A stretch of 64,000 nt of DNA from Nymphaea colorata (GCF_008831285.2 NC_045143.1:2234503-2298502), one strand, 5' to 3'; counted from the first letter of the stretch, positions 40,510 through 53,271 are shown. A program made the numbers and translations. The notes: generated from the sequence alone by a model not told the origin.

Positions 40510-41000
40510 TCTTAACGGGTGTTTGGATGGCACTCTCATCTAACATAATTTAAAAATTCGTTTGTTAAAATTAAGAGGGTGTTTGCCTGACACGCTCGTC
40601 TAATCCAGTCCGAATGAAAACTTGGTTTTGTAAAAATCAAGTTTTTTAATGAGTTTTAAAAACCTTATTTATTTGTTCAGGTGACAAGCTCAAAACTTGG
40701 TTTCTGAATAAGCTCAGGGCATTAGGTTTTTCACTCCTTCTTACAAAACCAAGTTTTGTCAACACTAGGTTTTCCCTAAACCCAATCTTGATGACAACTA
40801 AACACTGGTTTTGTGATGTCATCTATAAGCACCCTAAGTTTTTTAGTGAGCTTTGAAAACTTGGTTTGTTTATTTGGGTGACAGACCCAAAACTTGGTTT
40901 CATTTATAGACAACTTGAGCAGGTTTCTAATCTTCTTTTACAAAATCAGGTTCATTCAAAACTAGTTCCACCGAAACCCAATTCTGATGGCACTCAAATA
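40510..41000. repeat. Nested MITE-like repeat with internal direct repeats
   Basis: Two similar ~200-bp blocks (around 40,615-40,790 and 40,800-40,960) share AAACTTGGTTT, TTATTTGTTCAGGTGAC-like and TTTTACAAAA motifs. The outer ends read GGGTGTTTGGATGGCACTC and GATGGCACTCAAA. The copy-2 equivalent at 54,085-54,510 has the same internal order. Confidence 0.5.
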
Positions 41001-44000
41001 TTCCAAAACACTCTGTACAACTAGATGGTACTGGAAATTTAATTTTTCACATTGCCTTGTGTCAATTTCTTTTTTTCAGTTCTTTGATTTGCAAGCAATT
41101 CTGCCAGATTTGTTCCCAAGTATGATGCTAATTTTCGCAGCCACTCGTTCACGTATTGGAACTGAAGCAATTAAGTTTTTGTTCTAAGAGCAGTCAAATC
41201 TATACTTGGCACCAGCTGTCATCTTATTGCTGTGAAAACAATATGGTTTTGGTGTTTTGGCTTTACGTTACCAATTTCAAGTGAAACCTCATTTTCATAT
41301 ATGTCTAGTGTTAATCTAATCGATATACATCCTCTCATTACAACCGACGTGTAAAGGAAAGGATCAGATAGACTAAAACTGGCATAGAAGACTCAGATGA
41401 CAAAACGTGCATCAAAAGCAAAGATGATTGATCAAACGCATCTTTGATTTTGGAACACGTCGTTTTCAGAAAATCAAATCAACTTTGATCATGGATGACA
41501 AATCTTAATTCTAAGAATATTTTTCATCGTTCGATATATATATATATATACAATTTCACATAAATGTGTGTGTGTGTGCAGATAGATCTCTTGTTGACTA
41601 ATTAGATTGATGAAAGCTGAAGGATAAGCTCAAGAGGTGCACCTAATATTTGTTTTTGAAACTTTGAATGAATGATCAGGTCCCATGTACATTAACAACT
41701 TCATTTCCGCACAGGCATAAGGAAATTTCCCACTCTAACAAACAAATATATAAAGTGAACCCTTTGTTTTCCTTTTTATAATTCTTTTTAACAAAAGATG
41801 CACAGATGACTACCAAAATCATTAGAACCTTTAGGTTAAACGACTACAGTCAATCCTCCAATTGGAACACACAAAATAATGTGGCCGATTTGTACTTATC
41901 TATTTGATTTTAGTTACAAACTATTTGAACTGTGAAACCAAAAAAATTTCAATTGATTTAATTAATCACAAATCGCCACCCGACAACTGTCCCTTTGTTT
42001 GTGTTCTTAACAAATTTCTCAAAGCTAGCTAGATGACAACTCATTTTTCAGAAACTTCTGCACTGTTCTCATTGTAAATACTATGATCAGTTCCCTTCAA
42101 CGCTGTTTGACATAAGGAATAAAATGTAAGTATTTTATGAATCTATCCTAAAACTGGGTTAAATTCACGAAACGCTCTATCAAAGTTCCCATGAATCTAT
42201 AGCAATTTTGAGGTAGATTCATGAAATACTAATGATCACATGAAGTCCTTAACGTCGAACAACCGCTGCGTGAACCCTAGCTGCATCCTGTCTGCATTAG
42301 AACCTACTATCATCGGAAGTTTAAGTATTTCCTAAAATGTTGTAATCAATATTTAAGCCAAAGAAGATCATTTAAACCTTCTAACTTTTGAGCCGTATAT
42401 ATAGTTGTCTGTACCATTTTTATTATATATTCCTGCTTAGTTAGGCTAACAAATTAGTTAAGTGCAGCGCTCAATGCTTACGAGAATTGAACTAGTGACT
42501 GGCCTTGTAGCCAGCTGTGGGTCAACTAGTTAATGAAGCTCCTTGGGGCAGCTGGCCCCCCAGACGAATCCATTTTCAACAGCAGAATGGGTCCGGAAGC
42601 AGTTCAAAGCTTTTAATTACGTTAACCCTTTTCTCACGATGCGGAGCCCTGATCGAAGCTCTTTAGTTACCTCCAGCTAAAAACATCTGGCTCCATTTAA
42701 GGGCAATCACGTTACTCTTCTCATCATCTTTGGTGGGGATTGTTAGTCCATTAGAACATGCTCTACTAATTTCCACTAATCGATCGGCTAGGAAGAATCC
42801 AAATTGGGTGGGCTCATGGTGGGAGATTGGAGAAGGATCCAAATCCAACCCCATAACACATCCAATATCCCAATTCCGATCTGAAAGCCAATTAAAACCA
42901 AGTTCATGATCTGAAATTTACTGCTTGTAGCCAGACCCAATACTTGTCCTACCATTGGAATCGCCCCACAAGCCTGAAGGGCAGGGTCCATTTTGTTGAA
43001 ACCGAAGTCAATGAAAACGATTTGGACCTAGTTGGGTCCATTTCTCACCGGCAACTATAAATGGCGAATAAAGTTTTGGTAGATAGTGATAGATCCGCTC
43101 TGTTATGTCCTTGCGGCATAGAATTGAGGGCAACACCAGGAGGTATGTAGCCGCTATTTGAATAATATTTTGTGCATGCTTTTACACCTACAATAAAGGA
43201 ATAAAGGAAAATGAAAGAGATGATGGACTGTGAGTAGGGGTAGAGGGTGGGCCGATGCAAATTTAACTAAAAATTTTTAAATAGTTATAGTTATATATAC
43301 ATAACGAAAAACATATAAAAAATTATATTTAAAGTTAATAAAAAAATTGGAATCGGGTCAAGTCCAGCCTGGCCTAATTTGAATTCAGGCCTAAAACCAA
43401 GCCGGCTTGAGCCCATTTTTAAGTCTAGCCCGGTGCCCAATCTTATTTAGGAGTCTATCGCAACTTTTAGGATATTGTGAATTTGTCAAACTCGGTTCTT
43501 ACCATAGAGGGATGATCAAGTATCTCATATCCAATTTCACACAACAGAATTTGATCAATCTCCAATTTTTATGTATTAAACTGTATGCCAATTAACATCT
43601 ATTTGATGTCTCCAAGAGGTTGGCACAACGAAAGGAAGTTAAGGGGATTGGTAGGTGTTCAGTCTTTGTTTTAAATCTCAATATCATCAACATTCTGTGT
43701 TGTAAAAAAGTTGTCACTGATGTACAAGTTGAAGCATGGAAAGAATGACACAAAAGAAAAGGAATGGGTGAATGATTTCAACCTGGTAGTAACCCACGTG
43801 ATTATTACTAGGAGCTATTCATTTAAAAAAAGTTCTTCTAAACATGCTGGATTTAATTGGAAGTACAGTAATTTTGATAAACCAACGTATTAACATTCCA
43901 AATAATATGAAAATAAAATCTGTGTTAATGTTCAATCTAATTTAATGGAGCAACTGATGTAGTTCTTAGTGGGTCTTCATATTTAATTTCTGGTTCTCAT

Positions 44001-44738
44001 ACGACATACAGGCACATAAACGCTCATACGCACAAAAAGGGCAATAATGAAACGTGAATGTCGTCTTCATAGTCCCCCATATGGATTGCCTAGACATGTT
44101 AGCTCTAATTAAGTTACTTTTTTCAGAATAGATAATATATAAGTTGCAATCCATAAGAAACCAACTCAGACGTAAGGTCAGATGCTTTGTGGGGATTGAC
44201 TTGTATAGTCTTTCAATAACAGCATCGTGGAAAAAAGGAAATATAATTAAATAATTGCTAGTAGCAATTGACTAAGCATTACACCTTGAAAGTTGGCGCA
44301 TTTGGTTTGAATTTGAATTCAGTTGAAACTCCTCGTATTTAGAATGAAAAATAAATATTTTAGTCTCAAAGAACAAGAATGAGAGCATATCGGTAGATCA
44401 GATTAAGCAAAATTAAGAAACATGAAGACCATGTTGTAAGATACGGTATATATCCAACGCCAATTTAAAGGAAAGTTTATAAGTACAAAAGGAAATGTTA
44501 ATTTTCATTGCCAAGAATCAGATTCAGAATTTGATTCTCGATTCATTCCTATGGAACGGGAATATTCCCAATCTGAATGACTTCAGTAAGGAAATTAAGG
44601 CAAGGTTTTTGCATTGATGGTGACAGAAACGAGGCCTGATCACGCTGTTGAAAGTTCAAAATATTCGGTACGAAGCTCTGAAATGAGTTCAGTCTCATAA
44701 AAATGTATGCGGTGGTTCTACCTTATTAGTACATTTCA

Positions 44739-46300
44739 TTGCTTAAATTGAGATCAGATTCTCACTCCACCTGCTTTATTACCATAACCAAATGTAGACT
44801 ATTCACCTTTCAATTCAAAATGGATATATATATATATATATATACTTTCTCCTTGCTTAATTATAAAGATCAATATTTTTCTACAACGACGTCCGCTTTT
44901 GGCCAAAGCTTCTTGATGTTTCGATATGAGAATACTCTGATGGTATACCCACCTACCCAGGTGATATACTGGATCATGACCAGTATCTACTGACATTGGG
45001 AAGACGGCTGTTGTATAGAAAACATACTCTGATGTTTCCACATGAACGTTGATGAAAGTTGAAGTCTATTCTGACATTTATGGTTAGGGGCTGGCAGGTG
45101 ACCCGACCTGTCTTCCCTTCGAACCCCCGAGAGCCAATTTTCTGCGCTACAAATGTGGTGAGAGTAGCATCTTGAGACACCAAAGCAGACCTTGTATGTT
45201 GGATGAGGGGTTGGGTGAACGCTTCAGTCGTTCTAGAGCAGCAGTTCAAACCCTGGTTTACCCGTAATAAAATCACTTGGGTATTAGACACAAAGTAAAA
45301 GAAGGTGGATTTCAAGAACTTAATTAGTGCCTTTTCATTTCTTTTTACAAACTTTTTAGGTTATGATCAGGAGAAAACCAACAATCTGTTATCACTGACC
45401 AAATTTGTTATTTAGCAAACAACCTTGTCATGTAAAGCCAGGAATTAGATCCACCAACTAATCTGGTGCTGTTTTTTTCTTGCAGCAAAGGATGCCACAT
45501 ACCTTAGGCATCAAACCTTTAGATAAGAGTATGGAGACCTCAGGGGAAGGGAGAAATCGATGCCTGCACAAGTACCAGAATTTCAACTGTTTTTGAATTA
45601 TCTATCCCATCTAAATCGTTTTCTAAAGTGCTGTAAAGGCTTGGCTCTGTTCATGTCAATGATCTTCCCTATAAACCCCAGTTAAGAATCCAATATTCTT
45701 CATAAAGAAACTTTTGGCATTTTCTACATGTTAAATGCCCGTTTTGTCTTTGCTCATGACTTACCACCGGGACCCCTATTTGAAGTATAGGGGTTAATGA
45801 ATTTATTTTTCTCCTGTCATCTTGTTTCAAGGTTACTAGAACTCCATTATCACAAAAGTTCCAGTTTTGTCTTACTAACCTAGGTGGAGGTTGGGCGCCG
45901 GCAAGGACCATGGCCCCACTCCCTCCCTAGAAGAAAAACAAACAATCAAAATTTTACTTGTAAATTTTGAAAATTTTATTGTAACCTATGTAAAAGATTT
46001 GAAAAATTATATTTTTGCTCCCCTTAAAATTTTAAACCTAGCTCTTGCCATGAAAAATTCCTAGTTCCACCCTTGAACCTAGGTAACATATTCTAATAAT
46101 AGCTAGTGCGGTTTCTTGTTAATTTTTATAGAATCAAACAAGAGGATGATCGATTATTATTGACATTTGACGGTTCTTTCATGTTTGTTCTCTTATGATC
46201 ACTGTCATCATACAGATCGTGTTGGCCTTAATCCTTGTAGTAATTAGGTTGACGGCTAACTGTTAGTCCCTGCGATTCATGGTTAATCAGTGTTACAGAT
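44739..46300 (-). pseudogene. WRKY relic 1: intron-2 remnant only
   Basis: The sequence follows intron 2 of the intact copies: 44,840-44,890 resembles the start of the intron after exon 3; 45,360-45,420 and 45,490-45,660 resemble 25,080-25,400 and 33,110-33,400; 46,125-46,220 resembles 33,580-33,690. None of the three exons is present. A 191-bp element interrupts it at 45,885. Confidence 0.7.
45885..46075. mobile_element. Non-autonomous hAT-like element with 8-bp TSD (copy 1)
   Basis: The 191-bp segment is flanked by AACCTAGG at 45877-45884 and 46076-46083. The empty site is seen in WRKY relic 0 near 17,190 (AACCTAGG followed by AAGCGTATTC), so the insertion and its duplication are clear. 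The ends (TGGAGGT.. and ..AGTTCCACCC) are only weakly inverted. The 8-bp duplication points to hAT. Confidence 0.75.
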
Positions 46301-48120
46301 CATTTTTGCTAAACCCACGTCGTTATGGCAGTACAGCCGATGGCTAGGAATCCCTAGTTCATGGCAATGCATCTCCTTAAAAAGCAAGACACGAAAACAC
46401 AAGACCTATGCTCTGGACAAAATGCAATTCAACATCAGTTGCCAGATCTAAATTTCTATAAGATCCAAGTAGATCATAGAGTTCCTACCCCAAACTCAGA
46501 AACTGAATACAAAACCGACCAACTAAAATATACGTCTAAAAGTTTAAAACAAATAAGAGTACATAATTGTGACGATTTCAATCGAATCCACTAACAAGGT
46601 TTCAGCGCGATCCACTAGTGCAAGAACTTACGAACGCTAGGAATCACTCCAACCATGATATCTAGTATCATGCATGCTAGCTCCAAGAACAAACTAACAT
46701 GTGATCGTTTATTTTATCTATTCATAGTTTATATATTCTCTTGGTACAACCGCTTGGTTAATCACATGTATAGCGAGTGCAGATATATGTTTAACAAAGC
46801 TTGGAATGACGACTGTTTGACGCATATGAAACTTAATAATGCCTATTGGTTAGCACATGCCCCTCTTTTTCCTTTTCTGCATTTTCAAAAGCAAGTTGGC
46901 CGCTACAGTTTCGTTATGGGGTTTAAACAATCTAAGGTTTTGGCCCATCATCCGTTGAAGTTAGCCGCCATTTACTGGGCAATTTTGCACGTTTTCAAAC
47001 TCCAATATTCTCTTATGCAACAACTTTGCAATTAACTATTGAATTCATCTTAATTTTTTCTACCCACCTGATGATTTGAACTTGAAAATTTCAAACTTTA
47101 CAGCGTTTGATATTAATCTAAGATCATTGGGATCTGAAATCCATGGATTATTTGAATCTCTCTCTCTCTCTCTCTCTCTGGAAACAAACACATTGGATGG
47201 GTTGAGAGGGTTTCTAAGATACTAGAGAAAAAAACATTGAGGTTCCAATGGGCATGAATTTGACAGTAGGGGCCGACTTAATAAATGACTAGGCTGGGTC
47301 TTGGCTGCTAACAAAAGCTTCAGGTCAGCCCAGGCCAAACTTTGTCATCCCATGGGCTAGCATGATACCCAACGTTAGAGACCATTTGTAATTCAAAGGA
47401 ATGGTGCAGGGACCTCAAACGTCTTCCCTCATAGATTCAGTTGTGCGCGCTGTTATGGGAACACAACCTACATGCGCAGTAAGAGTATGGGGATATTTTA
47501 ATAACTTTCTAAAAAAGTATCTCTTTTATGGTCCTCTTACTTTTTTCGATTTTCATTTTTGTCTTCCCAAAAGTTTTTTTTTTTTTTTTCTACGTGAATT
47601 GGAGTATTTTTGTCATAACCATACTTGCGCACATATAACCAAGTTGGCTTGCAGTCTGACTGCCTCTTCAATGGTTCATAACCATCCATCCAAGAATTTC
47701 AAAAGAAAAAACCCCGCCCAACTGAAAAACGACAAATAGTTCATGGGCTATTGTTGCAGCAACCCCCAAGACGGAAACACGTTCATCACTCGACATATGA
47801 CATAAGGTCACAATGAATTCGAAAAAACACAGATGATATGTGCCGTGCGTCGTTCTGTCTCCGACGTTTATATCCATTTTGATGGAGCGCAGAGGCAGCG
47901 TTCATTGGAAAACGAATGACAAAATTGTTCGGTTGTGGTTTATTACTTATCCATCATCAGATCATGTAGCAGCAACCCGGAGTAGACTTCGTATTCATAA
48001 AATCTATATATCACACAAGTAGAAGAGATAGTCGGCGTCAATTCACGTTCAGATTGGGAATTAACAACGGACCCATATTCTATTAAGAAAAAGTGGTAAT
48101 TGGCGAAGCGATGCTCTGTT

Positions 48121-49642
48121 CTAGCTCTCTATATAGTTAGACAGGTAGAATCCCTGCCGGCCGGCGCATGGTGCACCGTGAGAGACGAAAGGAATCTGGG
48201 CAGCACTAATGACGCCTACATCGCAATCATGTTGTGGTGTGATGTAGTAAATGACATAGGGGCACTCGTGGTTGTGCGTACCCTCATACGTGGTGATCAC
48301 GAACCTTGGATCTTCACTGTCTCTTTCAGCCCTCTTCTTCACGCTGCAGCCTCCATGGGAGCACCGGTAGTAATTCCTGCAGATTTAGCAAGGTTTGATT
48401 AGTAGGCGTGTCTCGGCAAACTTCTGTCAACTATTTTCATATGATCAAACATGACCAAGTTGCCAGAGTATTTCAAACAATATTTCCATAGAGGTAACAA
48501 TCTGATGTATGAATGCACTTTCTCGTTGCTTAGTTAGAAAGATCAATATTTTTCTGTAATGAGATCTACTTTTTTTATACTAAATGGTAACCTTGGTATA
48601 TATATTTGCGCGCCAATAATTCCGTGAAGTTTACTATACATGCCAGCCCCACCCATGTAGGTGTGAAGAGCTCTTTGTGGGCTTAGTGCACAAGACATGA
48701 GTATTCGGGAAGAAACAAAACAGTGGAGATCAACTTGGTTGCCGTTTAAATTTAGTTGCCAAAGAGCATCCATATGTTGTCATAAACCTAGACGAATATG
48801 ATTTCCATCTCAAATATTAATTCCATTCACAAACTAATACCCTTTCGTATATATGTGTCAAAGAAAGATGAGATGGTGCAAACTTATTACCTAGGGTTTC
48901 GGTTGTCCTTAACCATCTTCTTTCCATACTTCCTCCATCTGTATCCGTCATCCAAGTTCTCAACATCCGACATTGTCTTAAATGCGACCTTAACACCAAG
49001 TTCATCTGATTTTCTTTTCCTCGAGCTACACTCACCTCTCTGTTTCCTGAAAAGCAAAGAAATTGGTCATTAGCGATCACATGAAGGTCGCTGCTGGTGC
49101 TGCTGAACTTGCCCGGGGGATGACTCAGATCAATCAATATGACACTTCAAGGGAGTGGTAGATGATGCTTTTAAAATAACGAGAGACGTTGAAGGCAATC
49201 GGCTGAAAAAGAATGAAGATTGGGAGGTGGGGATCGAAGGGCTTGACATAATCTGCAGACTCTAAGAGCCAGGTGACTAACCAATTAAAGCTTCAAGAAT
49301 GGAAGAAAGTGCGTTCACATGTTGATGAATCTATATCAGGCAGTCTTTGATGAGGTGGTCAGTTGACGTTCGATTACCAGAGCCACCACCATCTGAGATG
49401 TTTAACTTTAAATCCCTTCTACTCACTTACTTTGCTTGAGAATCGCCGATCTTGTTTGGCTGGTTTGAATCAGAGGTCGGAATCTGTAGGTAGCCGTCCA
49501 TTTCCAGGCCTTCAAACAATTCACCGTCGATTAATGGGTCGCAGAAGTCGAGGATGTCTTGCAGCTGGAAGCAGGAGTCATTCTCTGCAGCGGGAAAAAT
49601 TTCCGGTGTGTACGCTGGCAGATCTGTGCAGACCTTGCTCAT
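48121..49642 (-). CDS. WRKY-C, chimeric group IIc WRKY factor (WRKYGKK)
   Basis: Exons 49642-49431, 49046-48891 and 48376-48121 encode 207 aa with intact splice sites. Exons 1-2 are B-type (5 differences in 368 nt from WRKY-B by hand count). Exon 3 and most of intron 2 are D-type (4 differences in 256 nt from WRKY-D). Intron 2 is only 514 bp because it shares a large deletion with WRKY-D. Within the WRKY domain it has three changes not seen in the other copies: Q120R before the intron, V139A and R143S, so that [10 protein letters not shown] reads KKRAERDSED. The V-x-KKRVER strand is highly conserved in the family, so binding or stability may be altered. WRKYGKK and all zinc ligands are kept. 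Confidence 0.95.
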
Positions 49643-49910
49643 CCTAGATGCTTAACGGTGATCCCGATGGAAAGAAAACCAAGCGGTTCGGGGATGGCCG
49701 GGTTCCTTTTCAGGGATTGCTCTGTAGTGAACACCAAGGAAGGGTGCGTTAAGTTTATCTTATATAAGCACCGAAGCAGGTTCTAGGAAATGTTGTGCAA
49801 TAATCTACTAATGTATTATATAACAATAAAGCGATTCCTTGCCACAGGTCAACCAACCATGGTTTGCTAGTACGGTGTCAAAGAACCATGGTTTGCATGT
49901 ACCGTGTGCC
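49643..49910 (-). promoter_or_regulatory. WRKY-C proximal promoter
   Basis: Nearly identical to the WRKY-B promoter: TTATATAA at 49760-49767, W-box TTGACC (minus strand) at 49847-49852, and AACCATGGTTTG at 49855-49866 and 49884-49895. Confidence 0.6.
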
Positions 49911-52264
49911 TGTGATTAATAATCTTTTAAAAGAAAAAATTAATGTGATTTATTATTTCAAAAATATTAAAAAGTATTTTATAATCTAACTCTCTAAATC
50001 TGTTTAACATAGATTCATAAAACATTCACATATTATCTTTGCTGCCAAACAATAATAAACTGTTTTATCAATCTGTCTAAAGATTGGGGGTAAATTGATT
50101 CTTGAAATATTGTAACGTATGAATCTGAATGTGTCAATTATGTTCAACAATTGATTATTGTTTCCATTACCAAATGGCCGCTTAGAAACCTCAGTGGTTC
50201 TCCCAAGACGAGATTAGACTAAAAGCACATTAGACCAAATCTCTAACACATTCACAGCCACACTCAAGGGATTATGCATGTTAAGGATCAGTTCTGTCAA
50301 TTAATTGGAGAGGGAGGTTGATATTCAAAGCCAATGTAGTCGAACGCTAGGTAAAACATAAATTTACTAGGTCATCTATACATATACGGCCAGGTGAAAT
50401 TTCTTAGAATCCACCCTTGGAAACATTCCAGATTTATTTTTTTCATAGAGTAAATTTTTTGAGCATTTGATGGACCACAGATAATCCATACATATACAAA
50501 GAAACAGAAAAGTGAAAGTTCCGCGATTGCGATTGCAAGCTGAAGTTGAAGAAGGTCAAAAGTTGAACCTCGATTTATTCTGGTAGCAAATGAATTAACC
50601 AATCCTTGTCGTGTCATAGAAATAATAATAACAATAATAATAATAATAATAACAAAAACAAAAGAAAGAAAGCAGACGAGAAAAAACTTGAGAAAAGACA
50701 GGACAGAAATTACAGGGTGATGATCTGTGAGGTCTGGTCAGACCTCACGGATGCAAGAATCAGGGAGGCAACGTCATCCCATACGGAAGCATGAACATGA
50801 AAGTAAAATTTCTGCTTACACGTGTCAAAGAATGGTTGGTTGTAGTGTGCACGTGGAAAATTTTCCAGCACGTGGTTTTCACTGTAATGGGATAAGAAGG
50901 TTCTAGGTAGAAGTTATTCGGATGAGCAGAAGCTATACCTGATGAAGAAAAAGAAGAAGAAGAAGAAGGGCCGAAGCTCCGTCGTCCTTGAGAACTTAGG
51001 AGATTGGTGATATTCAAAGATAGAAGACAGAAAAGGCGGCCGGCCCAGAGGGCCCCTGGCTTCTCAGTTGAGGAGAAAAAAAAAAAAAGAAGAATGTCCC
51101 CATGATCGATCAGTTATCCACTGTTCGGCCATGTTCTTAAAATAATTCTCGCTTTTATAAAGTTGTTCGGTTCGTAAAAGATCAAGAAGGGATGCATTTT
51201 ATAAAGAAAAGGCACGTGATTCCGATTATTTCGCTCAAAGTTTTATCAAACAGTATGAAACTCGTGGCTCGGGAGCCCAAAATATTCACTCAGGCAAACA
51301 CGGTAGGGACTACAACTAAGTTAAAAAATGCTTTCATGTATTCGCAAAATCTCGGTTGAACAGTTTCTATGAGAAATTGGTAATAAAATGAAATTCATGC
51401 TTAAATATGAAGCATGTCTTTTGTTAAATCTAAAAGATAAACCAACAAAAATTTATTAATACTCTTAATATTTAACGCCCTGACTTTACATATCATTTAA
51501 GCTAAATACATTGAATGTTGCCTGTCTTAATGAATCTCTCTCTCGCTGTCTTCTTTCACTGTTATAGTTTTACTTGTTGCTCTTTGTTGTTTTGGCATCC
51601 AATTTTCTTGGATATGGCTCCGTTTAATGAAGTTCTTTCCAGCTCTCTCTCTGTCTCCCCGTCTCTTTCTTTCAACCTTATAAGAGCAAAAGTTACCGAA
51701 ACGAACCCACGTCTGTTTGAAACAAGAAATTTTTTAAAGTGAAACTTTGGATATGCACACGGTATAAACTTAGATGCGTCTGTGAGCAATTCATTTTATT
51801 CCTCATATCTTTTGCTTAATTACAGAGACAATCATGATGACATCCATGCCTTTTTGTCACTATTTGGTTGCTTGGTCTGGTGGTTTTAAGATAACAGGCA
51901 ACGGCAGATAGATCTTGCCGCGCATCGTCGAGCTTAAAATAAACAAAAGACATTCAGTGGTGGGTAGGTACAAATCGAAATACTGCGCATGGGCTGCTCA
52001 ACATACAGCAATTTATTTTAATATTATTCCGAGTATGAGGTAATTGCCATGCAGCCACATCTTAACTTCCTCAATCTCAGTTCCTGAAATTTGACGGATA
52101 CAAATACAAAATTTCAGCTGAACATCTTTTAAGGTCAAGTCAATGGCCCTCTTTTTCTCTCTTCCTCTCTCTGTCTTTATGGATTGAGAAGTCATCCGGC
52201 TTCTCATAACATAAAGCCCAATGCAGCGCGTTGAGTGATGAAAATGGCAGAATGATTTCAGCTC

Positions 52265-52268
<4 letters not shown>

Positions 52269-52308
<40 letters not shown>
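52269..52308. repeat. (TA)n microsatellite
   Basis: A pure TA/AT run; its copy-1 counterpart (37,831-37,867) is a (CA)n(TA)n compound, so the tract has changed since the duplication. Confidence 0.9.
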
Positions 52309-52309
<1 letters not shown>

Positions 52310-53245
52310 CTATCACATTGTGTGATTTGTTTTACAACTGCTCTATATTTATAGAGTTTTCTTCTCAATAATTATGTAGATGTAGTAAGCATGTTTCCAA
52401 GTGAAGTTTACAATAGTCAGACCCAATCTTGGTATGAGTCTGTTTGGTATGAACCCGATGTACATCGACTAGGACATTGCTCCCTTTCAATAAAGGGTTT
52501 ACATATATAGCGCCTAAAAGAATCAATCTAAGGATGGAAGACTTCGTCCAACACCAACTTTGACCAGCCACCTAGGTTGTACCCCTCAGGCCAATTGTGG
52601 TATGTATGTAGGACAAGATAGGATCAAAATGGACTTTGGAAGCCAAAAACTTCCAAAACTTTGTCACATGCAACATTTTGTCCTTCCACTATTAATTACA
52701 AGATCATATGTGTCTCTAACATTTTATATTATCAACTTTGCATTTTAGGGTGTATGAGGATGACACCCTCAAAATCTCGATTTTGTGAAAATTTGGTCTT
52801 GTGAAATCAAAATTTTTGATGAGTATTTTTTTATTATAAGATGGTTGCCGTCTTTGGGTGATACGCTCGGAACACGGTCTTCTGTAAATGACCGGAGGAG
52901 ATAATTATTTACTCCTTTTTTAAAAACCAAGTTTTATGAAAACTGAGTTAGTCTTCAGATCATCCAAACAAAACCAAGATATTGTTTTTGTACTGTCATC
53001 TAAACTCCCCTTTATAGTTTTAAAAAAGAACCAACATTCATAATATAATTAAACGATCGGAAGGTCGTGGAAATGTTAAAAGTAAGTATGCCAGACTGTC
53101 GGGCACATAAGAATAATAATTGAATTGTATTAGGTACGATCTAGAAGGTTAGCACTTCCATTAATAATTTTGATCGATGGTTATGCACTCCCCGCCATTA
53201 TCATCATGATCCGCCGCCACAACCCACAAGTTTTGAGATCAATGT

Positions 53246-53271
53246 TATATATATATATATTTATTTATTTA

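Larger units (their letters stand above)
35561..48120. other. Gene-free interval between WRKY-B and WRKY-C
   Basis: 5' flank of WRKY-B, an extra 39.1-46.6 kb block with a SINE, MITE-like repeats and a WRKY intron relic, and then the 3' flank of WRKY-C. No protein-coding gene is supported; the open frames here are short and lack domains. A (GAA)n tract lies at 36,492-36,517 and a (CA)n(TA)n tract at 37,831-37,867. Confidence 0.6.
34530..48870. repeat. Segmental duplication, copy 1
   Basis: It runs from WRKY-B exon 2/exon 1 through its 5' flank to exon 3 and intron 2 of WRKY-C. The order of landmarks (35.1, 36.3, 37.1, 38.0, 41.0, 42.7, 44.8, 45.9, 47.0, 48.1 kb) is repeated at 49.5, 50.7, 51.5, 52.5, 54.5, 56.2, 58.4, 60.0, 60.7 and 61.8 kb with high identity. 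Differences are mostly insertions and deletions. Confidence 0.93.

Noticed and set aside
48100-48402. Open frame of 100 codons on the plus strand, also at 32,040 and 61,790
   Set aside because: It lies antisense to WRKY exon 3 and is shared only because exon 3 is conserved. The minus-strand frame has the WRKY zinc-finger motifs.
49363-49647. Plus-strand open frame of 94 codons over WRKY-C exon 1
   Set aside because: Antisense shadow of exon 1; similar frames over A, B and D have the same cause.
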